Origin: an uncultured Oxalobacter sp.
GTDB taxonomy: Bacteria > Pseudomonadota > Gammaproteobacteria > Burkholderiales > Burkholderiaceae_D
Reading direction: 5' to 3'
Assembly: GCA_934270705.1 (NCBI GenBank)
Contig: CAKQQG010000001.1
Coordinates: forward strand, 1 to 64,000
Length of the DNA stretch: 64,000 bases
Below, one piece after another: positions 1-8,794 of the stretch. The notes under the pieces were generated by a model that saw only the letters and a list, made by a program, of their open reading frames with translations, did no database searches and was not told where the DNA came from. The position numbers and the translations under genes were made by a program. The stretch's first letter is position 1, and each line of letters opens with the position of its first letter.

Positions 1-2
1 AA

Positions 3-1244
3 GACGGACAGCTTTTTGAAAAGGAGGCCTGGAAATTCAGTGAACTGCAAAAAGACGGTTTCTATCTGTTGAGCGATCTCAACGAAATCCGTTTGTACCC
101 CAGAAACCGCAAGATAAAGGTATATGAACGCTTTGTTCTGAAGGATATGCTCGAAGACAGTGCGGCATTCTCCCGATTTTATCTGCTGTTAAACGCCATC
201 AATCTGCTTTCGGGAAAAACGACAGGCTGGTTGCAGGAAAGCGCGCGCCGCTTTCTTGATGAAAAGCTCAAAGGCTCTTATCAGACACTCCGCCAAATGT
301 ACGGCCCCGTATATCGTGGTATCGTCACCGGACTTGACGAAGCCTTTATCGTTGACGACAAAACCAAAGAAAGTCTTGTCAAGGAAGACCCGAACTCCGC
401 CGATATTCTGAAACCTTATGTCGGCAAGGAAAACATGGATAAATGGACGGCTGAATCGCGTTCGCAGTGGCTCATTTACACACCGCAGAACCAGTACGAT
501 ATCGAAAAATATCCGGCGGTCAAAAAACATCTGCTGCCGTTCCGTGAAAAACTGGAAGCAAGGCCCGGTACGCAGAAATGGTTTGAACTGCAACAAGTCA
601 GCGACAATCCGGAAAAAATGTTCGGAACCAAACTGGGATTTTCACAACAATCTCACAATCCGACATTTTCCATCGACAAGAACGGTGGTGTATTCGACCA
701 TTCCAGCTTTTACACGACCGAACAGGATTATTACCTTGTCGCGTTGCTCAATTCTTCCGTACTCTGGTATCTGATCCGGAACAATTCCATCAAACAGCCT
801 GACGGAACTTATGAGTTGAGCGTTTCCGGTATAGAAACGCTGCCGGTTCCCGATGCGCCAGGCCTGGTTCGTGCCCGTATGGGACAACTTTCCGACTTTT
901 GTCAGGAAGCTTCTGTTTCAAGAGACGATCTGGTCAGACACTTCCGTGGCATGACCGCCTACAATCTGCTTCCAGACGGCCTGTCCTCGAAACTGACCCA
1001 GCGATTGCACAACTGGTTCGCTCATGAATTCGATGTATTCCGCAACGAAATCATCGATTCCTTCAAGACGGATATCCCGGCAGATGACCTTCAGCTCTGG
1101 AACGACTATTTTTATCAGGAAAGAAACAAAGTCTTCAATATGAACGCCGACATCGCCCGTGCCGAAAAGGAAATCGACCTGATCGTTTACGAATTGTTCG
1201 GCTTGAGTCCGGATGAAATCGATCTGATCGAAAGAACGATCTGA
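3..1244 (+). CDS. DNA methyltransferase with TaqI-like specificity domain (C-terminal part, 5' truncated by window)
   Basis: The reading frame is open to the left edge, so the gene starts before the window; the TTG at 69 is only an internal codon. The visible ~413 residues contain no methyltransferase catalytic motif, which should lie upstream. They resemble the TaqI-like C-terminal target-recognition region of Eco57I/type IIG methylases: YRGIVTGLDEAFIVD, then KPYVGKENMDKW, WLIYTP, and a later FYTTEQDYYLVALLNS segment leading into SGIETLPVPD. Such proteins methylate, and often also cut, a specific DNA site. A strong terminator follows directly and core gene lipA lies tail-to-tail, so this is the edge of an accessory defence locus. 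It could also be a PglX-like methylase; the missing N-terminus would decide. Confidence 0.7.
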   Translation, partial: DGQLFEKEAWKFSELQKDGFYLLSDLNEIRLYPRNRKIKVYERFVLKDMLEDSAAFSRFYLLLNAINLLSGKTTGWLQESARRFLDEKLKGSYQTLRQMYGPVYRGIVTGLDEAFIVDDKTKESLVKEDPNSADILKPYVGKENMDKWTAESRSQWLIYTPQNQYDIEKYPAVKKHLLPFREKLEARPGTQKWFELQQVSDNPEKMFGTKLGFSQQSHNPTFSIDKNGGVFDHSSFYTTEQDYYLVALLNSSVLWYLIRNNSIKQPDGTYELSVSGIETLPVPDAPGLVRARMGQLSDFCQEASVSRDDLVRHFRGMTAYNLLPDGLSSKLTQRLHNWFAHEFDVFRNEIIDSFKTDIPADDLQLWNDYFYQERNKVFNMNADIARAEKEIDLIVYELFGLSPDEIDLIERTI

Positions 1245-1265
1245 TCCGTTCAACCTTTCGCAAAA

Positions 1266-1297
1266 GCGGGAATGATTATGTCATTCCCGCTTTTTTT
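1266..1297. terminator. Bidirectional intrinsic terminator between the methylase gene and lipA
   Basis: A perfect 10-bp stem (1266-1275 pairing with 1281-1290, loop TTATG) is followed by seven T on the plus strand and preceded by AAAA, which reads as TTTT on the minus strand. The right arm and loop are the last codons and stop of lipA, so the lipA 3' end is built into the hairpin. Confidence 0.85.
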
Positions 1298-2244
1298 GCC
1301 TGTATATCGGCATGGTAGCTCGACCGCACCAGCGGACCGACCGCGGCATGGGCGAACCCCATCCGGGAAGCTACCTGTTCGAATCTGGCGAATGTTTCCG
1401 GACTGACATTCCTTAAAACCGGCAAATGGTCGGAAGAGGGCATCAGATACTGGCCTATGGTCAGCATGGAAACGTGATGTGCTCTCAGATCGGACATCAC
1501 CTGGATAATCTCCTCATCCATTTCTCCCAGTCCGACCATCAATCCCGACTTGGTCGGGATATGCGGACACCGTTCCCCGAAAGCGCGCAGCAAGGCCAGT
1601 GACGACAGATAATCGGCACCCGGCCTTGCCTGAAGATACAGACGAGGCACCGTCTCGAGATTGTGATTGAAAATATCGGGGGGATCGGCACACAGTACAT
1701 CCAGCGCACGATCCATCCGTCCCCGGAAATCCGGTGTCAGTATCTCGATCTTCGTTTTCGGAGACGCAGCCCTGATCGCCTTGATACAGGCCACGAAATG
1801 GGCCGCACCACCATCCTTGAGATCATCACGATTGACCGATGTCAGCACGACATAGGACAGTCCCAGCAGCGCAATCGTATCGGCCAGCTGTCCCGGCTCG
1901 CTGGCATCGAGCGGATCCGGACGACCATGCGCCACATCGCAAAACGGACAACGACGCGTGCATTTGTCGCCCATAATCATAAAAGCCGCCGTCCCGCTTC
2001 CATAACATTCCCCGCGGTTCGGACAACTGGCTTCATCGCAAACCGTCACCAGTTTGTGTGAAGCGATCAGATCTTTTACTTCATAAAACCGTGAACGGTA
2101 TGTACCGGCTTTCACCCTTATCCATGGCGGTTTCGGCAACTTTTCCGCCGGTTGTATCCGGATAGGGATTCTCGACGTTTTCAGGGCGCCCTTTTGCTTT
2201 TGCGACAGAAATGCCGTTTCTGTCTTGCCGGTATCATCGGCCAT
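1276..2244 (-). CDS. lipA: Lipoyl synthase
   Basis: Radical-SAM enzyme that inserts two sulfurs into protein-bound octanoyl groups to make lipoyl cofactor for 2-oxoacid dehydrogenases and glycine cleavage. At 322 residues it has normal length. Both [4Fe-4S] cluster motifs are present: the auxiliary-cluster cysteines in [12 protein letters not shown] and the radical-SAM triad in [10 protein letters not shown]. The C-terminal VRSSYHAD holds the conserved serine. It overlaps the end of lipB by 11 bases, indicating translational coupling in a lipB-lipA unit. Expression should come from the upstream minus-strand cluster; the hairpin at its 3' end terminates transcription. Confidence 0.97.
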   Translation of the reverse strand: MADDTGKTETAFLSQKQKGALKTSRIPIRIQPAEKLPKPPWIRVKAGTYRSRFYEVKDLIASHKLVTVCDEASCPNRGECYGSGTAAFMIMGDKCTRRCPFCDVAHGRPDPLDASEPGQLADTIALLGLSYVVLTSVNRDDLKDGGAAHFVACIKAIRAASPKTKIEILTPDFRGRMDRALDVLCADPPDIFNHNLETVPRLYLQARPGADYLSSLALLRAFGERCPHIPTKSGLMVGLGEMDEEIIQVMSDLRAHHVSMLTIGQYLMPSSDHLPVLRNVSPETFARFEQVASRMGFAHAAVGPLVRSSYHADIQAKKAGMT

Positions 2245-2938
2245 CTTCTGTCTCCATGATATCCATTGTTTTCAGCCTCGATTCCAGTTCGGAAGACAAA
2301 CATGCCAGAACCGCTTGCATGACTTGCCTGCTTTCGCCGGAGAAGCCAAGCGAACGCATATCGGTAACGGCCAATCCATGGTAACCACACGGATCGATCC
2401 ATTTGAACGGTTCCAGATCCATGGCGACGTTCAGCGCAAAACCGTGGTACATGCAACCGTTGCTTCTGACCTTCAGCCCCAGCGCGGCGATCTTTGCGCC
2501 CTGCCAATCTGCATATGCGGGCTGCGCCGGAATATAAATGCCCGGTGCGCCCTTCCGACGTTCGCCGGCAATATCAAAAACGGACAATGTCCGGATAATC
2601 GTTTCTTCTATCCGGTACACCAGTTCGCGCACATACAATTTCCTGAACCTGCGCCTCAGGTCAATCAGTAAATAGACCACCAACTGTCCCGGCCCATGGT
2701 AAGTCACTTCGCCACCACGATCTGTTTCGCACACGGGAATGCCGTGTGCATCCAGAATGTGACTACGCGAAGCGGCCTGTCCCAGAGTGAAAACCGGATC
2801 ATGCTCGACCACCCAGATCTCATCGGGTGTCAAGGCATTTCTCGTGCGAGTGAATTCGGTCATTTTTTGGAAAACGGGTACATAGGATACCCGCCCAAGC
2901 TGACGCACCCTGATCGTTTCGGCACTTATCGTTTGCAA
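2234..2938 (-). CDS. lipB: Octanoyltransferase LipB
   Basis: Transfers octanoate from acyl carrier protein to lipoyl domains, the step before LipA. The 234-residue protein has the family signature [20 protein letters not shown], the lysine of [11 protein letters not shown] and the catalytic cysteine in [11 protein letters not shown], i.e. the Cys/Lys dyad. It starts 24 bases after the ybeD-like gene and overlaps lipA by 11 bases, in the conserved proteobacterial order dac-ybeD-lipB-lipA. Confidence 0.97.
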   Translation of the reverse strand: MQTISAETIRVRQLGRVSYVPVFQKMTEFTRTRNALTPDEIWVVEHDPVFTLGQAASRSHILDAHGIPVCETDRGGEVTYHGPGQLVVYLLIDLRRRFRKLYVRELVYRIEETIIRTLSVFDIAGERRKGAPGIYIPAQPAYADWQGAKIAALGLKVRSNGCMYHGFALNVAMDLEPFKWIDPCGYHGLAVTDMRSLGFSGESRQVMQAVLACLSSELESRLKTMDIMETEDGR

Positions 2939-2962
2939 GACACCAATCTCCGGATCAACGGA

Positions 2963-3238
2963 CTATAAAACTACCCGGACCATCGGATGAGAGGACAAGG
3001 CATTGTAGAGATCATCCAGCTGTTGACGGCTAGTCGCACGAACCACTGCCGTCAGACTCAGATAATTTCCTTTGGAAGAAAGACGCATATCCAAAGACGC
3101 TGCATCGAATAACGGATCATGCAGGCGGATCACTTCCACAATAGTATCGGCAAACTCGTCTTTTCTTGCTCCCATGATCTTGATGGGAAAATCGCAGGGA
3201 TATTCGATCGGATCTTCATTTCCAAGAAAACAACTCAT
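2963..3238 (-). CDS. ybeD: YbeD family protein (DUF493)
   Basis: Small 91-residue cytoplasmic protein matching the YbeD/DUF493 family: N-terminal IEYPCDFPIKIMG, a central alpha/beta ACT-like fold pattern and the C-terminal ALSSHPMVRVVL ending. Members are regularly encoded between dacA and lipB and are thought to be regulatory, possibly in lipoate metabolism, but their biochemical role is not firmly established. The gene lies 18 bases after the dacA-like gene and 24 bases before lipB. Confidence 0.88.
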   Translation of the reverse strand: MSCFLGNEDPIEYPCDFPIKIMGARKDEFADTIVEVIRLHDPLFDAASLDMRLSSKGNYLSLTAVVRATSRQQLDDLYNALSSHPMVRVVL

Positions 3239-3256
3239 CGTGAGCTCCTATTTCCT

Positions 3257-4402
3257 TCATTTGAACCACAGGCAGATAGTATCCCACAATCGCCCGAGAA
3301 AGCTGGCGACATTGATTTGTTCCAGCGCAACAACCGGCAATTCGGCGATCACGTGATCATCGACCATGATTTTCAGCGTACCGATCTGTGTCCCTTCATC
3401 AATCGGTGCGATTAGCGGATCCTGTCTGACCAGAACAGAACGCAATCTGGATGCTTTTCCTTTCGGCACGGAAATATACGTATCTTCCTCGAAACCGACA
3501 TCCACTTCTCCTGACGATCCTTTCCAGACCACTGGTGAAGAAACAACCTGCCCCTTCTCGAACAGACGGATCATGTCGAAATCCTGGAATCCCCAGTTCA
3601 GCAATTTCAGACTCTCTTGCGCGCAAACCTGATCGGATGACAATCCCGTTACGATCGCCAGCATCCGGCGTTCACCCGATACACTCTGGCGTTTCGCGGA
3701 GGCCACCAGTGTATGTCCCTCACCGGCATGATTTGTCGCCATCAGACCATCGACAGCGGCATCCAGCCATAACAAACGATTGGGGTTGCGCATCCTGATC
3801 CGGTTATGAGTTATCTCGCGTACCGAAAAATAATCGTAATATGCCTGATAATTCCGGATGATATGCCGGGACAAAATCGCCAGATCGGCCGGCGTGGAAT
3901 CGCCTTTCTTGCCGGAAGATCCATAGGGATGCACAAACCGCGTCGATTTCATGCCGATTCTGGTGGCTTCATGATTCATCAGTTCGACAAATTTCCGTTC
4001 ATCACCGGAAATTTCCAACGCAAGTGCCAGCGCAGCATCATCCGCACCATGAACCAGTACTCCCTGCAACAATTCCTGAACTGTCACTGTCTGTCCAGGC
4101 TGCAAAAACATGCTGGGGCCATTGGTAGCGGGCGGCAAGGCCTTTTCCGATATTTCCACTTCCTGATCGAGCCCTGTTTTCCCGTCTTTTAGTGCATCGA
4201 ATACCAGACAGGCCGTCATCAGCTTCGACACTGTTCCCGAACCCATTTTCATATCAGCCTGTCTGGAAGCCAGTACCTGATTGCTGACAGTATCCATCAA
4301 CAACCAGGCTTTCGCCGTCATTTTCGGAACTGTCTGGGAATATGCCGGATATACCAGCAAGACAAAAAAGAGCGCACAAAGCTGCCAGAAACTTTTTCTC
4401 AT
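3257..4402 (-). CDS. DacA-like peptidase S11 family protein with altered active-site motifs (probable pseudoenzyme)
   Basis: The full-length 381-residue protein follows the D-alanyl-D-alanine carboxypeptidase (PBP5/6, S11) fold from a signal peptide (FWQLCALFFVLLVYPAYSQ) through the catalytic domain to the C-terminal beta domain and a tail LGRLWDTICLWFK that could anchor it to the membrane. The three penicillin-binding motifs are not intact. SxxK reads TVSK (T57 for the nucleophilic Ser), SxN reads GAD (119-121, from LVHGADDAAL), and KTG reads MAT (221-223, from VDGLMATNHAG). Flanking family residues are well preserved, so these are substitutions rather than misalignment. The locus position equals E. 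coli dacA. It probably does not cleave muropeptides and may instead bind or regulate; a Thr nucleophile cannot be excluded from sequence alone. Confidence 0.85.
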   Translation of the reverse strand: MRKSFWQLCALFFVLLVYPAYSQTVPKMTAKAWLLMDTVSNQVLASRQADMKMGSGTVSKLMTACLVFDALKDGKTGLDQEVEISEKALPPATNGPSMFLQPGQTVTVQELLQGVLVHGADDAALALALEISGDERKFVELMNHEATRIGMKSTRFVHPYGSSGKKGDSTPADLAILSRHIIRNYQAYYDYFSVREITHNRIRMRNPNRLLWLDAAVDGLMATNHAGEGHTLVASAKRQSVSGERRMLAIVTGLSSDQVCAQESLKLLNWGFQDFDMIRLFEKGQVVSSPVVWKGSSGEVDVGFEEDTYISVPKGKASRLRSVLVRQDPLIAPIDEGTQIGTLKIMVDDHVIAELPVVALEQINVASFLGRLWDTICLWFK

Positions 4403-4437
4403 GGGAATGCAATCCGGAGTGGCGTAACGCCCGGGAA

Positions 4438-5061
4438 TTATTTGCGGAAAAATGCCGTGATGATATTGCGGATATGGTGCAATTTGTGATTGAACAGATG
4501 GTCGGCTCCTGCAACGACCGTCACCGGCAGATCTTGTGGACGCGCCCAGTCAAACACATCCGGCAGCGGTACAATTTCATCAAGTTCTCCATGAATCAGT
4601 ATTGTATTTCCCGGTACATTTTCCACAGCCCATTTGCCTGCCGTCGCGCTGACAAACACCATCCTTTCCGGCTGTAGTCCTTCTTGCGCAAGACGTTGCT
4701 GCAAACGGGACTGGACATAGGTTCCGAAAGAAAATCCCCCCAGTACGAACGGCAAGCCGGGATACAACTTCTTCATATAATCCAGAACCAGTGCCATATC
4801 ATCCGTTTCCCCGTTTCCATCATCGTGCATTCCGGCAGAACGACCGACTCCGCGAAAATTCATTCTGACCGATACATAACCCAGACCGACAAAAGAACGC
4901 GCCATCATCTGAACGACCTTGTTGTTCATGGTTCCGCCATAAAGCGGATGCGGATGGGCAAGCAAGGCAATGCCGACAGGCTCGGCTCGGGGCAAATCCA
5001 GCGCGCACTCAAGATTGCCGGCATCTCCGGTCAGAAAAAACTGTTTCGTATCCGCATTCAT
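4438..5061 (-). CDS. Alpha/beta hydrolase (COG2945-like)
   Basis: A 207-residue single-domain alpha/beta hydrolase. Visible elements are the oxyanion region AHPHPLYGGTMNNKVV, RMNFRGVGRSAG, the nucleophile elbow GGFSFGTYV (Ser), HGELDEIVP with the catalytic Asp, and GADHLFNHKL with the catalytic His. No signal peptide is seen, so it should be cytoplasmic. Substrate unknown; relatives are often annotated as dienelactone-hydrolase-like or acyl hydrolases. It sits between the MCE transporter genes and the dacA-like gene on the same strand, with 35-39 base gaps, so co-transcription is likely. Confidence 0.85.
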   Translation of the reverse strand: MNADTKQFFLTGDAGNLECALDLPRAEPVGIALLAHPHPLYGGTMNNKVVQMMARSFVGLGYVSVRMNFRGVGRSAGMHDDGNGETDDMALVLDYMKKLYPGLPFVLGGFSFGTYVQSRLQQRLAQEGLQPERMVFVSATAGKWAVENVPGNTILIHGELDEIVPLPDVFDWARPQDLPVTVVAGADHLFNHKLHHIRNIITAFFRK

Positions 5062-5100
5062 TCATATCCCCTATCATTTTCCTGCACGGCACAAGGCTTG

Positions 5101-5703
5101 TCATAACTGCTGTTCAAGCATCCACTGCATGATTTCCCCAATAAGCGCATCGCTTCCTTCTGCAAGTGCGCGTGCGCCTCCTTGCGCATCGGGTGTCTGC
5201 GATACCACATCTTTGCGGAAAACTTTTTGCGCAATCAGATCACGTCCATTAAACAGGGAAGCATAAAGCGCGATACGCCCGACACTATCGTTCGGACTGC
5301 TGAAATGCTGGCTGAAATCCTCGACATGAATACGCAATACCAGTGGATGAGATGCAGTCCTTGCGCTGGCAACCGGATTTCCGGATGAAACCAGAAAAGC
5401 GTCAAGCCGGCTTTTGAACAGCCGTGATGGCGCAGCATTCCAGCTGCTTTCCGTATAAAAGCGGATTTGCTGGTTATTGACGTAATCCAGCCGGTAAAAC
5501 ATCAGATTGTCATTCATCCATCCCGGAGCATTGACCTTGGTCTGGACTGCGGGCATGCCTGTCGGCAAAGGTGTTCTGCTTTCCGTTTCGAACGGTCCCA
5601 GATCATACAACATCGCTGCCGGACGATTGTCCCCCAATGCACAAGCTGTCAACACAGCTGCCGCAAACATCAGTGTAAAACAAAATCTTATCCGCTTCAT
5701 CAT
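5101..5703 (-). CDS. ABC-type transport auxiliary lipoprotein (PqiC-like)
   Basis: A 200-residue protein with a lipoprotein signal ending in the lipobox LTAC (Cys21). The body fits the ABC-transport auxiliary component family (PF03886), which accompanies MCE transporters: YDLGPF near the N-terminus, a central LRIHVEDFSQHF strand and a C-terminal helix. Aspartate at +2 is absent (residue after Cys21 is Ala), so Lol sorting to the outer membrane is expected. It is the last gene of the permease-ATPase-MCE-lipoprotein set, 24 bases behind the MCE gene, and should help pass lipid across the periplasm. Confidence 0.82.
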   Translation of the reverse strand: MMKRIRFCFTLMFAAAVLTACALGDNRPAAMLYDLGPFETESRTPLPTGMPAVQTKVNAPGWMNDNLMFYRLDYVNNQQIRFYTESSWNAAPSRLFKSRLDAFLVSSGNPVASARTASHPLVLRIHVEDFSQHFSSPNDSVGRIALYASLFNGRDLIAQKVFRKDVVSQTPDAQGGARALAEGSDALIGEIMQWMLEQQL

Positions 5704-5727
5704 GACCGATTCCTTAGAACTCGTTTC

Positions 5728-6606
5728 TTATTGCCCATTTGCATCAAATCCGGTTTCTCCGGGGCCCGGAGCCGGTCCTCTGGCTCCGAAAAGCAGTCCT
5801 GCCGGTCGCTGCTGATACTGTTCCAGCACCTTGTTGAGGTTATTCAACGTTATTTTCGCTTCCTGCGTCAGCGATTCAAGGTGGGGAACGGTATCGCTGT
5901 GCACATCATTTACCAGCATCATATTCGCCTTTTCGCTCAACTTCTTAAGTTCCTGCGACAATTCGGTAATGGAATGAATCATCTGCCGTGCATCTCTTGT
6001 CATTTGCGGCATTTCTGTCAGTATCGGTTCTAGCTGTTTCGGCACCTTTTCCCAGCTTCTGGCAACACTGCCGATATTTTTGAAAGATTCGATCAGCGTC
6101 TGGCTGTTTTCCTTGTTGAAGATATAAGACAGGCGCGATGTAATGCTTTGCACTTCCTGCAAAATATGCAAGCCCCGCAGCTGGAGTTGCGCAAGCAAAC
6201 CTGGATGCATTGGAATTTCCGCCGGATTTTCCGGCGACGTTTCCAGTTTCGTCATATTTGTACCGCTATCGCTTAATTCCACCGAAGCGATTCCGGTAAC
6301 GCCCTGATATGTCAGGGTGGCATAGGTCGATTTCGTCATGGGAGTATCTTCCTTGACTTCGAAATGAATCAGGATTTCTCCCGGTTTGTCAGGATTGAAC
6401 CCGATACTGGTCACCCGTCCGACATCCATTCCGCGATAGCGCACCGTAGCCTGCGGGTTCAGCCCGGGAATGGACTGATCGGTGGAAATCATGTAGGGCA
6501 GCTGAACGGTCTTGTCCATATTCAGATACCAGACGATAAACAGAGCCGCTGCGACCAGACAGACCGTAAACAATCCGGCGATAAACGCATGAGACTTATT
6601 TTCCAT
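5728..6606 (-). CDS. MCE (MlaD-like) family substrate-binding protein
   Basis: The 292-residue protein has one N-terminal membrane helix (AFIAGLFTVCLVAAALFIVW) followed by a single MCE domain: IPGLNPQATVRYRGMDVGRV and TLTYQGVTGIASVELSD are the characteristic strands. A long predicted helical region follows and the tail is Pro/Gly-rich. Such proteins form periplasmic hexameric rings that conduct phospholipid between the membranes. The gene overlaps the upstream ATPase gene by 11 bases, indicating coupling. Single-MCE proteins are MlaD-type; the accompanying auxiliary lipoprotein makes the set PqiABC-like in composition. Confidence 0.9.
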   Translation of the reverse strand: MENKSHAFIAGLFTVCLVAAALFIVWYLNMDKTVQLPYMISTDQSIPGLNPQATVRYRGMDVGRVTSIGFNPDKPGEILIHFEVKEDTPMTKSTYATLTYQGVTGIASVELSDSGTNMTKLETSPENPAEIPMHPGLLAQLQLRGLHILQEVQSITSRLSYIFNKENSQTLIESFKNIGSVARSWEKVPKQLEPILTEMPQMTRDARQMIHSITELSQELKKLSEKANMMLVNDVHSDTVPHLESLTQEAKITLNNLNKVLEQYQQRPAGLLFGARGPAPGPGETGFDANGQ

Positions 6607-7405
6607 CGCACCCTCTCAATACTTTTCCGACATTTAACTGTGGCATGCCGTCCAGCACTTTCCTGCCTCTCGGTCCCAGAAAAAAAGCTTTTATAAAGGG
6701 ATGACGTACTGCCAGAACCTTTTCAGGTGAATCGCTGGCGATGATCGTCTGGTCGGCCAATACTACGATTCGTGTCGACAAATCCAGAATGGTATCCAGA
6801 TCATGGGAAACCATAACAACCGTCAGTTTCAATTCATCATGCAAACTTTTTACCAGCTCTACAAAACTGTCGGATAATTCGGGATCCAGACCGGCAGTCG
6901 GCTCATCCAGAAACAGCAAATCCGGTTCGAGCGACAACGCCCTTGCCAATGCCACCCGCTTGATCATGCCGCCGGACAAGTCGGACGGCATCTTGCCTGC
7001 ATCTTCTGCGGACAGTCCGGCCATTTGCAATTTCAGCATGACGGCATTGGCAATCAAATCTTCTGGTAATCCGTGCAATTCACGCATGGGCAACGCGACA
7101 TTGTCGAAAACCGACATGGCGGAGAAAAGCGCGCCTTGCTGGAACAATACTCCCCAACGGTCATTGAGTCTGCGCATTTGTTGCGCACTGGCCATACCAA
7201 TATCGGTATCCAATACCTTCACGGTCCCTCTTGCCGGCATTTGCAATCCGAGGATTTCACGAAGCAACGTCGTTTTGCCGGAGCCAGAACCACCTACAAT
7301 CGAGACAATCTCGCCTCTTTTGATTGTCAGGTTCAAATCCTTGTGAACGACATGACTGCCGAACTGTGTCCACAAGCCCTGAATTTCTATCGCATTCGCC
7401 TCCAT
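6596..7405 (-). CDS. ABC transporter ATP-binding protein (MlaF-like)
   Basis: A 269-residue ABC ATPase with Walker A GGSGSGKTT, Q-loop in LFQQGALFSAMSVFDNV, signature LSGGMIKRVALARAL (the LSGGM variant typical of MlaF), Walker B LLFLDEPTAGLDP and switch His in VMVSHD. It should power the adjacent permease and MCE protein in membrane lipid transport. Its start codon and the permease stop codon share one base (TGATG), and its end overlaps the MCE gene, so the three proteins are made together. Confidence 0.93.
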   Translation of the reverse strand: MEANAIEIQGLWTQFGSHVVHKDLNLTIKRGEIVSIVGGSGSGKTTLLREILGLQMPARGTVKVLDTDIGMASAQQMRRLNDRWGVLFQQGALFSAMSVFDNVALPMRELHGLPEDLIANAVMLKLQMAGLSAEDAGKMPSDLSGGMIKRVALARALSLEPDLLFLDEPTAGLDPELSDSFVELVKSLHDELKLTVVMVSHDLDTILDLSTRIVVLADQTIIASDSPEKVLAVRHPFIKAFFLGPRGRKVLDGMPQLNVGKVLRGCDGK

Positions 7406-8529
7406 CAGAACCCCACGCCCTGAAGTACTATCGCAAAAATCGCATCGGCCAGAATGACGACCGTGATGGACGTGACGACGGCGCTGGTCGTTCCCTGTCC
7501 CAGACTTTCCGTATTGGGCTTGATTCGCATACCGTAATAGCAGGCGATCAGCGCGATCAGTATGCCAAAAACGAACCCCTTGCCGAGACCTATCCAGAAA
7601 TTCTCGATAGGAACGGCTTTGGGCAACGCTGAAATGAAGTAGGGGATGGACAGACCGATCTCAAAACTTCCTGCCAGCATACCGCCCAGCAATGCCAGAA
7701 TATCCGTCCAGATAATCAGTAACGGCATGACGATAGACAGGGCGATGACTTTCGGCAATATCAACCTGAACCCGTGCGACATCCCCATGACTTGCATGGC
7801 ATCGAGCTCTTCCGTCACACGCATGACCCCAAGCTGGGCCGTCATGGCCGACCCGGAACGACCCGCAACGAGAATGGCTGCCAGCAAAGGGCCCAATTCC
7901 CGAACCACACTCATGCCCAACAGGTTGACCAGAAATATATCCCCGCCGAATATATGCAGCTGCTGGCCTGATAGATACGACAGGACGACCCCGATCAGAA
8001 AACCGACAATCGCAGTAATCGTCAACGCCTGTGCCCCAGCATGATAGATATTGGCTGATATTTCCGTCCAAGGTCCCTTGTGCGGCGCACGGACGAAACG
8101 AAGCAAATCAATCATCAGCTGTCCCAGCATGGCGACCATGGCGGAAATATGATCCATCGCCAGATGCGGGAAATTCCTCAGTCTGGAAAAAGGCACCCAG
8201 CGCGCCTTGGCTGTCTCCGGCATCGTCAGACTGCCTGCGTGCTCCAGTCTGGCGAAAAGTCTGTCCTGTTCGACGGTCAGCAAAAGACCGGGCGGACGCA
8301 TCCTTTTCCAGCCGTCCCACAACAACTGCGCCCCGATATAATCCAGACCCGACAGTTGCGTCAGGTCCCATGTCATATCGTCTTTTTCCGCAATAAGCAA
8401 AACAGACGACTGGATCCGGTCGACAGCTCCCGAAGCCGCCAGCGATTCGACACGCCAGTTCCCGCGAAGCACGACGTATGAGCTTCCATTTCTGTCAATG
8501 CTGGGAGTCTGATCCTGATTAATCGACAT
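7405..8529 (-). CDS. MlaE-type permease with N-terminal STAS-like domain
   Basis: The 374-residue protein has two parts. Residues ~1-110 form a soluble STAS-like domain (WDLTQLSGLDYIGAQLLWDG). Residues ~120-374 are an MlaE/YrbE permease with several membrane helices and the family signature VRELGPLLAAILVAGRSGSAM, then GVMRVTEELDAM. In the E. coli Mla system the STAS protein MlaB is separate; here it is fused to the permease, as in several proteobacterial MCE systems. It is the first gene of the MCE transporter set, so the promoter for the minus-strand cluster probably lies in the gap upstream. Confidence 0.9.
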   Translation of the reverse strand: MSINQDQTPSIDRNGSSYVVLRGNWRVESLAASGAVDRIQSSVLLIAEKDDMTWDLTQLSGLDYIGAQLLWDGWKRMRPPGLLLTVEQDRLFARLEHAGSLTMPETAKARWVPFSRLRNFPHLAMDHISAMVAMLGQLMIDLLRFVRAPHKGPWTEISANIYHAGAQALTITAIVGFLIGVVLSYLSGQQLHIFGGDIFLVNLLGMSVVRELGPLLAAILVAGRSGSAMTAQLGVMRVTEELDAMQVMGMSHGFRLILPKVIALSIVMPLLIIWTDILALLGGMLAGSFEIGLSIPYFISALPKAVPIENFWIGLGKGFVFGILIALIACYYGMRIKPNTESLGQGTTSAVVTSITVVILADAIFAIVLQGVGF

Positions 8530-8794
8530 ACCTATCCGTTTTTCCTGTCAGGAACGTAACGTTATTTATACCGTATCGTCCGGTATTATTACACGAAAAA
8601 TGGCATATTTCCGCCATTGCCGTCCAGGCATATGATAACGCTCATACCGCTTTTTCTCGACGAATCCGGCCACTGAACCAATCTCGTAGAACTTCCGAAG
8701 GGTTCCGGAACATGATCCGGATATCAGGATTTTGGCTGCGTGGCAGAATAACCGGTACAATCCGTTTCCAATTCCGTTAAAAAACAGGATCATC
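8530..8794. other. Divergent intergenic region between the MCE permease and coaX
   Basis: A 265-base gap separating two divergently read units, so it must contain both promoters. On the minus strand a TATAAA hexamer (8565-8570) is a plausible -10 for the permease operon, without a convincing -35. No protein-coding signal is convincing here. In many relatives coaX follows birA (biotin ligase); no birA sequence is recognisable in this gap. Confidence 0.4.
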
